Part shown: piece by piece, positions 9,520 to 15,794 of the stretch | Numbering within the stretch: position 1 is the stretch's first letter | Layout of the letters: each line of letters opens with the position of its first letter | Assembly (NCBI RefSeq): GCF_019683635.1 | Contig: NZ_JADGIA010000030.1 | Span: 1 to 33,936, forward strand | Length of the DNA: 33,936 nucleotides | Source: Thermogemmatispora sp. | GTDB lineage: Bacteria > Chloroflexota > Ktedonobacteria > Ktedonobacterales > Ktedonobacteraceae | Direction of reading: 5' to 3' | Program-made: the position numbers and the translations under genes | Notes under the pieces: generated by a model | Told to the model about the DNA's origin: nothing | The model's database searches: none | Seen by the model: the letters and a program-made list of their open reading frames with translations, nothing else

Positions 9520-10836
9520 ATGAAGAGCAAGCTGATCACTCAGACTGTTCCGCCGGCGCTTCCACGGCCACACCTCCGGCGTTCGCTGCAAGCGATATTG
9601 ATCAGCCTGGCGCTGTTACTCGTCGGGGCTCTGGTTCTGACCTGGCAAATTATGAATGGTAGCATCGGTAGCCAGGCCAGCGGCGCCAGCGTGCTGGGAC
9701 CGCCAACATTGCCAGCGGAAACCGTCAACACTATTCTGGCGTCGACCCCTATGGCTGGCACTGGTCAGGTTGTTGAAGCGGCGGCTCGCCAGACAAATAT
9801 CGACGATGCCTTTGCCCTGGCCGTCTGGTACGTCGAAACGAACCAGGGAGCGGCGGGGGTTGGCCTGGGCGACCACAATCCCGGCGGTGTCCGCGCTAGT
9901 GCCAGCTATCCAAGCGATGCCGGTGGCTATACTATTTATCCCTCCTATGCTGCAGCTATTCAGGACTGGTTTTCAATCGTGCAGCAGCGCTATATCGCTC
10001 GCGGACTGACGACCGTTTATCTGATCGCTGGCCCCTACGTTGGGACGTCTAGCTCAGGTTCTTGGGCCGCTAAGGTCATGAATTTGATGACCATCTATCG
10101 CAACGAGGCTCCGCCGCCAACGCCGACCCCAACCCCAACGCCGGCGACGTTGAAGTATAAGATTGCCACAACCCTGCAGAATAAGAGCGGGCAACAGGCC
10201 GATGCTGAGCGAGAGGATAGTCAGCCTCAGCCGGCTGTCTCTTCCTCCACTGCTTCCTCTGCGCCGGCGATAACGGCAACCTCTTCCGCGGACGAGCTGG
10301 GCAAGCCGAGCAGACAAAACATTGTCGTGGTAGTCCTTGGCCTAAGCTCTGCGCTGGCGTTGGCTCTCGGCGCCATCTGGTTGCGCCGCCGCCAGCGTCT
10401 CCTGACTGCTCTGCTGAGCAGCGCACCGGCAGGAGTGGAGTCAAAGCCAGAGCCGATCACCGATACTCTCGTGCTCGCCGCCGTGCCTGTCCAGACTGCT
10501 TCAGAAACATCTCTCGCCGGACTGGTTGGCTCGCCGCCTGGACGCGATACAGATGCTCTACCGCTCTGGAATCTACCAGTCCAACCTGAAACCCAGGAGG
10601 CAGTCTTGGCTGCCGCCAGCCACAGCGGGCCTTGGCCTGGCTCCTTCTCCCATCTGCCAGAGCTGCAGCCAATGCCAGCAGGCGCAGCTCCCTCGTCTGC
10701 TACCCGGCCAGCTCCAGTGGCTGTGCCTTTGCTCGCTGGACGGAGCACAGGCCCGGGCAGCGGCCTCTTGAGCCGTTACGGCTCTGGCCACCCCCTGCCT
10801 TCTAGTGCACAGGCAGCTCGCTCAGAGCCGAGTTGA
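9520..10836 (+). CDS. Membrane-anchored lysozyme-like (glucosaminidase-type) domain protein
   Basis: A 438-aa protein. It has a first membrane helix at about 24-43, then an extracellular domain at about 80-195 that resembles the lysozyme/GH73 fold. Its AVWYVETNQGAAGVG segment places Glu106 where these enzymes keep the catalytic Glu, and it is followed by an NPGGV segment, a GGYTIYPSYAAAIQDWF strand and a YRNEA end. A Pro-Thr repeat linker follows, then a Ser/Ala-rich stretch, a second membrane helix (about 266-287) with RRRQR on its inner side, and a Pro/Ala-rich tail of about 150 residues predicted to be cytosolic. Wall hydrolysis or wall binding is inferred, not shown. The second of two tandem ATGs (9517, 9520) is preferred because AGGAG at 9511-9515 leaves 4 nt to it. 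Confidence 0.7.
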   Translation: MKSKLITQTVPPALPRPHLRRSLQAILISLALLLVGALVLTWQIMNGSIGSQASGASVLGPPTLPAETVNTILASTPMAGTGQVVEAAARQTNIDDAFALAVWYVETNQGAAGVGLGDHNPGGVRASASYPSDAGGYTIYPSYAAAIQDWFSIVQQRYIARGLTTVYLIAGPYVGTSSSGSWAAKVMNLMTIYRNEAPPPTPTPTPTPATLKYKIATTLQNKSGQQADAEREDSQPQPAVSSSTASSAPAITATSSADELGKPSRQNIVVVVLGLSSALALALGAIWLRRRQRLLTALLSSAPAGVESKPEPITDTLVLAAVPVQTASETSLAGLVGSPPGRDTDALPLWNLPVQPETQEAVLAAASHSGPWPGSFSHLPELQPMPAGAAPSSATRPAPVAVPLLAGRSTGPGSGLLSRYGSGHPLPSSAQAARSEPS

Positions 10837-10885
10837 TGAGGTGACCAGACCTCCGCTTCTCACTCCTGCCTGTTCCAGAGTAAGA

Positions 10886-10928
10886 GGAAGAGGCAATCGT
10901 TGGCTGACTTTGGCCAACAGCCTCTTCC
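10886..10928 (+). terminator. Two-step hairpin after the lysozyme-like gene
   Basis: GGAAGAGGC (10886-10894) pairs with GCCTCTTCC (10920-10928), and TTGGC (10900-10904) pairs with GCCAA (10913-10917) inside. It lies 50 nt after the stop codon and just before the tRNA promoter. There is no U-tract. Confidence 0.5.
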
Positions 10929-10932
10929 CTAC

Positions 10933-10961
10933 TTGACGGGAAGCGCCAGATATGCTATCCT
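10933..10961 (+). promoter_or_regulatory. Promoter of the split tRNA-Lys gene
   Basis: TTGACG (10933-10938) and TATCCT (10956-10961) are spaced by 17 bp. Predicted transcription starts near 10968, 57 nt before the tRNA. It lies directly after a terminator-like hairpin, so the tRNA appears to be its own transcription unit. Confidence 0.55.
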
Positions 10962-11062
10962 TCACTGTGCAGTGCCACCGCAGCACCCGAAGCAAGCTCG
11001 GGGCTACGGCTTCACTGTAAAGCTGGGTGACTAGCTCAATCGGTAGAGCAAGCGACTCTTAA

Positions 11063-11709
11063 GTGCGCCGTTGTGCTCACAGCGTCCCTGTCGGGAGAGA
11101 CCCGACGCCACTGGAGCAGACGTGGCTAAAGCACCATCTTACCTCGCGCCGAAAGGTTGCGGGGGACAACAGCATGATGGAAAAGTCGTTGTTGGAAGCC
11201 TCTCGCAGCTCATTGTCGTGCTCATCCGCCTCCCCGAGGTGGAGGGAGAGCCGATAAAATGATGCCAGCTTCTGCAACGGCAGCTAGGCCGTATATGGTC
11301 AAGCCCGCCAGGGGTTGAATCCCTCGATAGCCTGCCCTGATGTTGTCAGCTGTGATTAGGAGGGCTGGCAAATGCTCCCATCAGGTGGGCGGTTGTCCGC
11401 GAAGGGAGACCTACGTACGGAGCGGGGCGTTGTGGGAACTACGGGATCACCTAAAAGCTACAGGGTTTTTCTCGTCCCCTGTGGCTCATGGTGACGGAGC
11501 GCCCATAGTACTCAAACGATCAGCGTAATGGCTGATACATGGGGAAGGGGCGCAGGAGAAGTGTCCTTCAGGCGCTTCTCTGGAGAGCCGGATGCATTGA
11601 AAGGTGCACGTCCGGTTCGGGAGGGGATGACCAGCATAGTCCAGGCCGGACCTGGTTCAGTCCCGGCTTGAGACTCCCGCCGTCAGGTGATGCTGGCTGT
11701 CTGCTTCAC
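11063..11709 (+). mobile_element. ORF-less group II intron inside tRNA-Lys
   Basis: The 647-nt insertion starts GTGCG, the group II 5' consensus, and ends CTTCAC, the same last six bases I recall for Ll.LtrB. Domain V is at 11585-11618, with domain VI following to the 3' splice site. A hairpin with a 6-bp stem (11345-11350/11364-11369) presents TTAGGA (11356-11361) in its loop. This pairs at all six positions (one G-U) with the last six exon bases TCTTAA, giving EBS1-IBS1. The base before it, A11355, can pair with T11710, the first base of the 3' exon, as in a delta-delta' contact. A possible EBS2 GTCGTT (11185-11190) matches exon AGCGAC but is less certain. No reverse transcriptase/maturase is encoded, so splicing would need a maturase supplied in trans or self-splicing. 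Confidence 0.92.
11585..11709 (+). ncRNA. Group II intron domains V and VI
   Basis: Domain V (11585-11618) folds as GAGCCGGA/TCCGGTTC, a T opposite an ACG bulge, GCATT/GGTGC and a GAAA tetraloop. The catalytic triad AGC is at 11586-11588. Domain VI has basal pairs GGAG (11620-11623) with CTTC (11704-11707). These are followed by G-U, G-C, G-U pairs (11624-11626 with 11700-11702), an internal loop, and CCAGCAT (11631-11637) with ATGCTGG (11690-11696), topped by a CCAGG/CCTGG hairpin. The single bulged base at the branch position, seven from the 3' end, is G11703 rather than A. Confidence 0.88.
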
Positions 11710-11846
11710 TCGCTAGGTTCAGGGTTCGAGTCCCTGGTCACCCACTATGCATTGTCTGCTGCATCAGTCCGTGAGCCCGCCTGGTTTATCGGCTCATGGC
11801 CTGCTCGGCCTGAGATCGTCAGAAAGAATGCTCATGGATAACGAAG

Positions 11847-11889
11847 GCCGGAAGTGGTTATGAAGACGCTCCACTTCCGGCTGTTTTTA
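11847..11889 (+). terminator. Intrinsic terminator of the tRNA-Lys unit
   Basis: A perfect 11-bp stem, GCCGGAAGTGG (11847-11857) with CCACTTCCGGC (11871-11881), is followed by TGTTTTTAT. This is the clearest Rho-independent terminator in the window and lies about 100 nt after the tRNA 3' end. Confidence 0.85.
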
Positions 11890-12096
11890 TCTGCTTCCCC
11901 GTTCTTGCTCAGGCCACTTTGCTCTCCTGAATCTGCCGATCTCCCTCCTCGCCTCTGCAAACTTTCCGAGGGCCGCTCTTGCCTGTGGGCCTGCCCCTCC
12001 TCCGCTGACGATGTATTTACAGTAGAGCTGGTCAATCTCTACCGCGAGAAAGCGCTCCTTGAGCGCTCCTGCAGCTCTGCTGTCCCAGTTCCCATC

Positions 12097-12142
12097 TTGA
12101 CAGCCTTGCTGACACGCGTTAGTATATAAACAAAGATTTATA
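12097..12142 (+). promoter_or_regulatory. Promoter with overlapping operator-like dyad, upstream of the ArsR gene
   Basis: TTGACA (12097-12102) and TAGTAT (12120-12125) are spaced by 17 bp. A perfect 6-6-6 inverted repeat, TATAAA-CAAAGA-TTTATA (12125-12142), covers the end of the -10 and the expected start site. Its place and size fit an autorepressor site for the ArsR-type regulator encoded 34 nt downstream. The promoter match is direct; the operator role is inferred. Confidence 0.6.
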
Positions 12143-12175
12143 CAAAATCGTCTGCGCACGCAAAGAAGGATCGAC

Positions 12176-12538
12176 TTGGACAGATCGAATGACTGGCGTG
12201 AACTGAAAACCATGATGAAAGCGCTGGCGGATGTGGTGCGCCTGACCATCATTTACCACCTGGCGCGGAAGCCGGAAATGACGGTCACAGCACTCACTGA
12301 TGCTCTGGAGATCAGCCAGCCCCTGGTTTCCTGGCATCTGCGGAAGCTACAGCGCGCTGGGCTGACGCGCATGCGTCGCGCCGGACGCCAGGTCTACTGT
12401 TCACTGGATAAAGAGCGCTTTCAGTATTGCCTGCAGCGGCTGCAGCAACTGGTCGATCCCGGGTTCGTGCTGGCAACGCTGCCTGTCGGGAGCGTTTCCT
12501 GGGTGGAGACGGCGGCTGAAGTCAACCTGGAGGAGTAA
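12176..12538 (+). CDS. ArsR-family winged-helix regulator
   Basis: A 120-aa DNA-binding protein with the ArsR-type winged helix. ALADVVRLTIIYHLA is helix 1-2, ALEISQPLVSWHLRKLQRAG is the recognition helix-turn-helix, and RMRRAGRQVYCSLD is the wing. There are no Cys clusters of the classic metal-sensing type (the only two Cys are isolated), so the signal is not obvious and a metal role is not supported. The start is TTG, decided by AAGAAGGA at 12163-12170, 5 nt upstream; the next ATGs at residues 12-13 have no such site and would cut helix 1. The following acyltransferase gene begins 3 nt after its stop, so the regulator probably controls that operon and itself through the dyad at 12125-12142. 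Confidence 0.88.
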   Translation: MDRSNDWRELKTMMKALADVVRLTIIYHLARKPEMTVTALTDALEISQPLVSWHLRKLQRAGLTRMRRAGRQVYCSLDKERFQYCLQRLQQLVDPGFVLATLPVGSVSWVETAAEVNLEE

Positions 12539-12541
12539 CCG

Positions 12542-13432
12542 GTGTCTGTCATCTACTGGCTGGCACGTGGCACAAGTGCGCTCGCGGGGCGTACTCCCCG
12601 GCCCTTGCGCCATGCCATCGGGGCGACGGTTGGAACGGCAAGCTACCTGGCCTGGCGCTCGAAACGCCGGGTGACGCAGCGCAATATGGCTCAGGTCCTG
12701 GGCCGCCCTCCCAGCGATCGTACTGTGCGCCGCTTGGCGCGTGCCTCCTGGAGCAACTACGGGCGCTACGCCTCAGATTTCTTGAGCTTCGCCCACCTCG
12801 ACATCGAGGCCATTGAGCGGCAGGGGCGCGACCTGACGCGAGGAGCCTCCTCCTGGCGTGAGTACCTTCAGCAGGCGCTCCAACCCGGTCGCGGTGTGAT
12901 TCTTACCACCGCTCATTTTGGCAACTGGGACCTGGCCGGCGCCATTATCGCCCGCGAGGTGCCCTTCTCGGCTATCGCCGAAACCTTCGCCGATCCCCAG
13001 CTGAATGCCCTGGTGCAAAAGCAGCGCCAGGATAAAGGGATCGTCATTATCCCAATGGAGCGCTCGGCCCGACCGATTTTGCGCGTTCTGCAGCAAAATC
13101 AGATGCTGGCCATCGTGATCGATCGCCCCTTGATGGAGAACGAAGGCGTTCCCGTGAGATTCTTCGGGCGCACAACGTATGTGCCCGCTGGTGCGGCAAG
13201 GCTGGCGGTAAGGACTGGAGCCGCGATTATGTCCGGTTTCGTCTGGTACGGCAGGCGGGGACAGCACTATATGCGCGCTTTTCCCCCCGTCTTCCCTCGC
13301 ACTGAGGGAGACCGCGAGGCCGAAGTCGTGCGCCTGACCCAATATATCTTTGATACGCTAGAGGAGATGGTCCGTAGCTATCCCGATCAGTGGTATATGT
13401 TTCGCCCATTCTGGCCTGCTGCTGATCCCTAG
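12542..13432 (+). CDS. Lysophospholipid acyltransferase family protein (LpxL/PatA-like), first copy
   Basis: A 296-aa protein of the HtrB/LpxL and PatA superfamily, which transfers acyl chains from acyl carriers to glycolipids on the inner membrane face. The active-site motif is HFGNWD (H125-x4-D130). Also present are VIDRPLMENEGVPVRFFGR, matching the family's second block, and a C-terminal YPDQWYMFRPFW motif. The GTG start is preceded by GGAGGAG with 6 nt spacing. It is nearly contiguous with the ArsR gene. As this lineage is not expected to make lipid A, and because of the downstream PimA-like and phosphatidylinositol-synthase-like genes, a PatA-like role in acylating a mannosylated inositol lipid is the better guess. 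Confidence 0.85.
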   Translation: MSVIYWLARGTSALAGRTPRPLRHAIGATVGTASYLAWRSKRRVTQRNMAQVLGRPPSDRTVRRLARASWSNYGRYASDFLSFAHLDIEAIERQGRDLTRGASSWREYLQQALQPGRGVILTTAHFGNWDLAGAIIAREVPFSAIAETFADPQLNALVQKQRQDKGIVIIPMERSARPILRVLQQNQMLAIVIDRPLMENEGVPVRFFGRTTYVPAGAARLAVRTGAAIMSGFVWYGRRGQHYMRAFPPVFPRTEGDREAEVVRLTQYIFDTLEEMVRSYPDQWYMFRPFWPAADP

Positions 13433-13767
13433 CTGCGGCGAAAACCACCTGACTGCTCTCTGCATTCCTGCGAGGGCGGCCAGAGAGAGAAAGGCAGCTC
13501 GGGCGACGCGACAGCAAAGGCGCAGATGCTTGCCTGGTCCTGCTTCTGGAGCGGGTCAGGAGATCACCTACGCCAGAGACGGGACAACGGAATGCAGAGA
13601 GAACGTCATGCCAGCCCAGGTAACTGGCTGGTCAGATGCCAGCGCGACTCTCAGAAAGGGACGCTTCTCGGCAACTGCAGGCAGCCAGGAAGCCGGGCCA
13701 GGTATTGCGAGGCAACGGGCCACGATCTTTATGAAAGAAGCGCTCCTTGAGCCAGAAAACGACGACG
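13433..13767 (+). other. Gap between the two acyltransferase genes, no gene seen
   Basis: These 335 bases hold no recognisable gene, RNA or clear promoter. Open frames here continue out of frame into the next gene and show no family similarity. A 14-base string, AAGCGCTCCTTGAG, just before the second acyltransferase gene also occurs near 12050; this may be chance. Confidence 0.4.
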
Positions 13768-14724
13768 ATGTATCTGCTATTTCGCCTTGCCGCTGTCATT
13801 GTGCCGCGCCTGCCGCGTCGCTGGCTACCTGCGCTGAGCGTTCTACTGGGCTGGCTTGCCTGGATGATTGCCTTCAAAGCGCGTCGGCAGGCCACCGTCA
13901 ATATGCTGCACGTGCTGGGGCCAGAGATGCAAGCCACGCGTCCCGGACGCCGGCGTCTCCGACGCACCGTGCGTCGAATGTTTATCAACAATGCACGCAA
14001 TTATCTCGAAGGCTTTTGTTTGCCCTATGTACCCGTCGAGGAGATTGTCAGCAATATCATTCCCGGGGGCGAGGAACATCTGGCCGCCGCTCTGGCCCGT
14101 GGCAAGGGCGTGCTGATTGTCTCTGCCCACTTTGGCCCTTTCGACTACCTGAGCCAATGGTTGGTTGCCAGAGGCTACGAGCTGGTGATTCCGGTCGAGC
14201 AGCTCAAAGATCGACGCATGCTCGAACTGATGCTGAGCCTGCGCTGCAGCCACGGCATCAAATATCTTCCTGTAGGGAATGGCACGGCCATGCGGGCGAT
14301 TCTGCGCACGCTGCGCCAGAATCAACTGGTGCTCATTACCGCCGACCGGGCCGTAGTGGGCCAGAGTGTCGAGCTGCCTTTTTTTGGCGCCACGGCTCGC
14401 CTGCCGGGAGGACCGGCCATGTTGGCACAGCGCACAGGCGCGGCTCTCGTTGGCGCCTTCGGCTGGCGCCTGGAGGGCACGCGCATGCAGGGCGAATTTA
14501 CGCCGATTTCCCTGGCGCTTCCTGAAGAAGAGCAGCAGAATCCCGAGGCGCTCATGCGCTCAATCGTGCAGGTCATGGAACGCTACATCCGGGCCCATCC
14601 CGAGCAGTGGCTTGTCTTCGCTCCTGTCTGGTTGGATCATGCTACTGCGGGCGCAGAGGATCAAGGGCGCCAGATCGGGGCCGAGGAGAGTGGGGAAGAA
14701 GAGGGCATGGTCGGCTGCCAATAG
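13768..14724 (+). CDS. Lysophospholipid acyltransferase family protein, second copy
   Basis: A 318-aa member of the same superfamily as the preceding gene, with HFGPFD (H121-x4-D126), ITADRAVVGQSVELPFFG and HPEQWLVFAPVW. The two proteins share layout but differ enough to be distinct enzymes, which suits two successive acylations, or one acylation plus another function. The ATG gives an N-terminus (MYLLFRLAAVIV) like the family's membrane-associated first helix. A TTG at 13747 with a weak purine stretch upstream would add seven residues, so the start is uncertain. A charged tail of about 25 residues follows the last motif. It sits in the putative inositol-lipid cluster and is followed by the PHP gene after 88 nt. 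Confidence 0.83.
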   Translation: MYLLFRLAAVIVPRLPRRWLPALSVLLGWLAWMIAFKARRQATVNMLHVLGPEMQATRPGRRRLRRTVRRMFINNARNYLEGFCLPYVPVEEIVSNIIPGGEEHLAAALARGKGVLIVSAHFGPFDYLSQWLVARGYELVIPVEQLKDRRMLELMLSLRCSHGIKYLPVGNGTAMRAILRTLRQNQLVLITADRAVVGQSVELPFFGATARLPGGPAMLAQRTGAALVGAFGWRLEGTRMQGEFTPISLALPEEEQQNPEALMRSIVQVMERYIRAHPEQWLVFAPVWLDHATAGAEDQGRQIGAEESGEEEGMVGCQ

Positions 14725-14812
14725 GTTCGTCCGCTGAGTGAGTGGCGGTAAGGAGCGAATGCTTCTTCTCCTCCGCTTAAGTAGCACACCTTCTCAATCC
14801 CGAAGGAGTAGT

Positions 14813-15634
14813 ATGGCTAGACATATGAGCAACAGGATGACTGAGGAATTACGACCTGCCAGCCTGGCCAGGCGCCTGCTAGGCCGCCATCGGCAAATGA
14901 CGGCTGTCGAGGCCTCTCTGGCTGGAAAGCTGGGTCGGGCCGATGTCCATATTCACAGTACCTACAGCGATGGGACAGCTACAATTGAGGAGATTCTGGC
15001 GTACACCGAGCGCTTTAGCGACCTGGACGTGATCGCCATCACCGATCACGATTCCATTGAAGGCTCGCTACGTGCGCGCGACCTGTGGACCAGGGGCCAC
15101 TACCGCTTTGACTACATCGTCGGTGAGGAGGTCAGTACGCGCGAGGGGCACCTGCTGGCCCTCTTTATCGAGCAGCGCATTCCGCCCGGGCTGAGTATGG
15201 AAGAGAGCATTGCCCTGATCCATGAGCAAGGGGGCCTGGCCATTGTCGCCCATCCCCTCCATCGCCTCTTCCGCCATAGCTGCCAGCGTGAGGTGCTTGA
15301 TCGTCTGGTCAGCTCAGATAGCGCGCGACTCGACGGTATCGAGACCTGGAATGCCAGCTTCTGCGGCATCTATGCCAATCAGGTGGCCATGCGCGCTAAT
15401 CGCCGGGTCTATCGCCTGCCCGAGGTTGGCAACAGCGATGCCCATACACTCAATGCCATTGGACGCGGCTGCACCTGGTTTGAAGGGAAGACAGCCCACG
15501 ATCTGCGCGCATCGCTGCAGGCCGGGACTACAGCCCCTGGCGGAAAGCTCTGGCAGATGTACGATTATCTGCAGCTGGCTCAGTATCACTTTAACAAGCG
15601 AAATCAGCGGAACCGTCGCGTCTTTGCGGCGTGA
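14813..15634 (+). CDS. PHP-domain phosphoesterase (TrpH/YciV-like)
   Basis: A 273-aa polymerase-and-histidinol-phosphatase-fold protein. Metal-binding motifs are DVHIHSTYSDG (H46, H48, D53), ITDHD (78-80 with D78, H79), GEEVST, IVAHP and GNSDAHT. Family members hydrolyse small phosphoesters such as nucleoside 3',5'-bisphosphates; the substrate cannot be read from the sequence. The ATG at 14813 is chosen because GAAGGAG (14802-14808) lies 4 nt upstream. In-frame GTG 14738 and ATG 14759 would add 25 or 18 residues with no domain content. Its place between acyltransferase and glycosyltransferase genes suggests, but does not prove, a role in the same lipid pathway. Confidence 0.87.
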   Translation: MARHMSNRMTEELRPASLARRLLGRHRQMTAVEASLAGKLGRADVHIHSTYSDGTATIEEILAYTERFSDLDVIAITDHDSIEGSLRARDLWTRGHYRFDYIVGEEVSTREGHLLALFIEQRIPPGLSMEESIALIHEQGGLAIVAHPLHRLFRHSCQREVLDRLVSSDSARLDGIETWNASFCGIYANQVAMRANRRVYRLPEVGNSDAHTLNAIGRGCTWFEGKTAHDLRASLQAGTTAPGGKLWQMYDYLQLAQYHFNKRNQRNRRVFAA

Positions 15635-15681
15635 AGTGCGCAGAGCCTTCCTTTTGGAAGAGGCAAGCTCTTGCGAAAGTC

Positions 15682-15690
15682 TGGTAAAAT
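15682..15690 (+). promoter_or_regulatory. Extended -10 promoter (TGGTAAAAT) before the glycosyltransferase
   Basis: TGG plus TAAAAT at 15682-15690 is a TGn-extended -10 with no good -35, matching the style of the sites at 9186 and 17425. The expected start near 15697 leaves a leader of about 98 nt. Confidence 0.5.
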
Positions 15691-15794
15691 GTTGTATGGC
15701 GCCTTTGGCTGAGTAGGAGGGGACCGTGGCCGGGCTTGCGTAAGGTCCAGGGGATAGTCGCGTCTCTACAACATTGTAAGGCAGGGAGCGACTC

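Larger units (their letters stand above)
11025..11744 (+). tRNA. tRNA-Lys(CTT), interrupted by a group II intron
   Basis: The exons are 11025-11062 and 11710-11744. Joined, they give a full cloverleaf. The acceptor GGGTGAC (11025-11031) pairs with GTCACCC (11737-11743). The D stem is GCTC/GAGC with GG in its loop. The anticodon stem AGCGA (11051-11055) pairs with TCGCT (11710-11714), and the 7-nt loop CTCTTAA (11056-11062) has anticodon CTT at 11058-11060. A 5-nt variable loop follows. The T stem CAGGG/CCCTG encloses TTCGAGT. The discriminator is A11744 and no CCA is encoded. The interruption falls between positions 38 and 39, at the edge of the anticodon loop, so half of the anticodon stem is missing until splicing. 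Lys identity follows from the CTT anticodon and A73. Standard tRNA scans may miss it because the 647-nt insertion is unlike short tRNA introns. Confidence 0.93.

Noticed and set aside
11063-11257. Small open frames inside the intron as a maturase remnant
   Set aside because: They are 60-100 codons, lack RT or maturase motifs and overlap conserved ribozyme structure.
11300-11325. T-arm-like GGGGTTGAATCCCTC as a second tRNA
   Set aside because: No acceptor, D or anticodon arms fit around it. It lies within intron domain I.
11063-11709. Group I intron or short archaeal-type intron as explanation of the split tRNA
   Set aside because: The GTGCG start, AC end, domain V with AGC triad and GAAA loop, and EBS1 pairing are group II features. 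No group I core (P, Q, R, S) with a terminal omega-G was seen.
13530-14525. Long open frame overlapping the second acyltransferase gene in another frame
   Set aside because: The translation has no family motif, is Arg/Ala/Ser-rich, and the overlapping frame carries a clear HFGPFD acyltransferase. It is a shadow of high-GC coding sequence.
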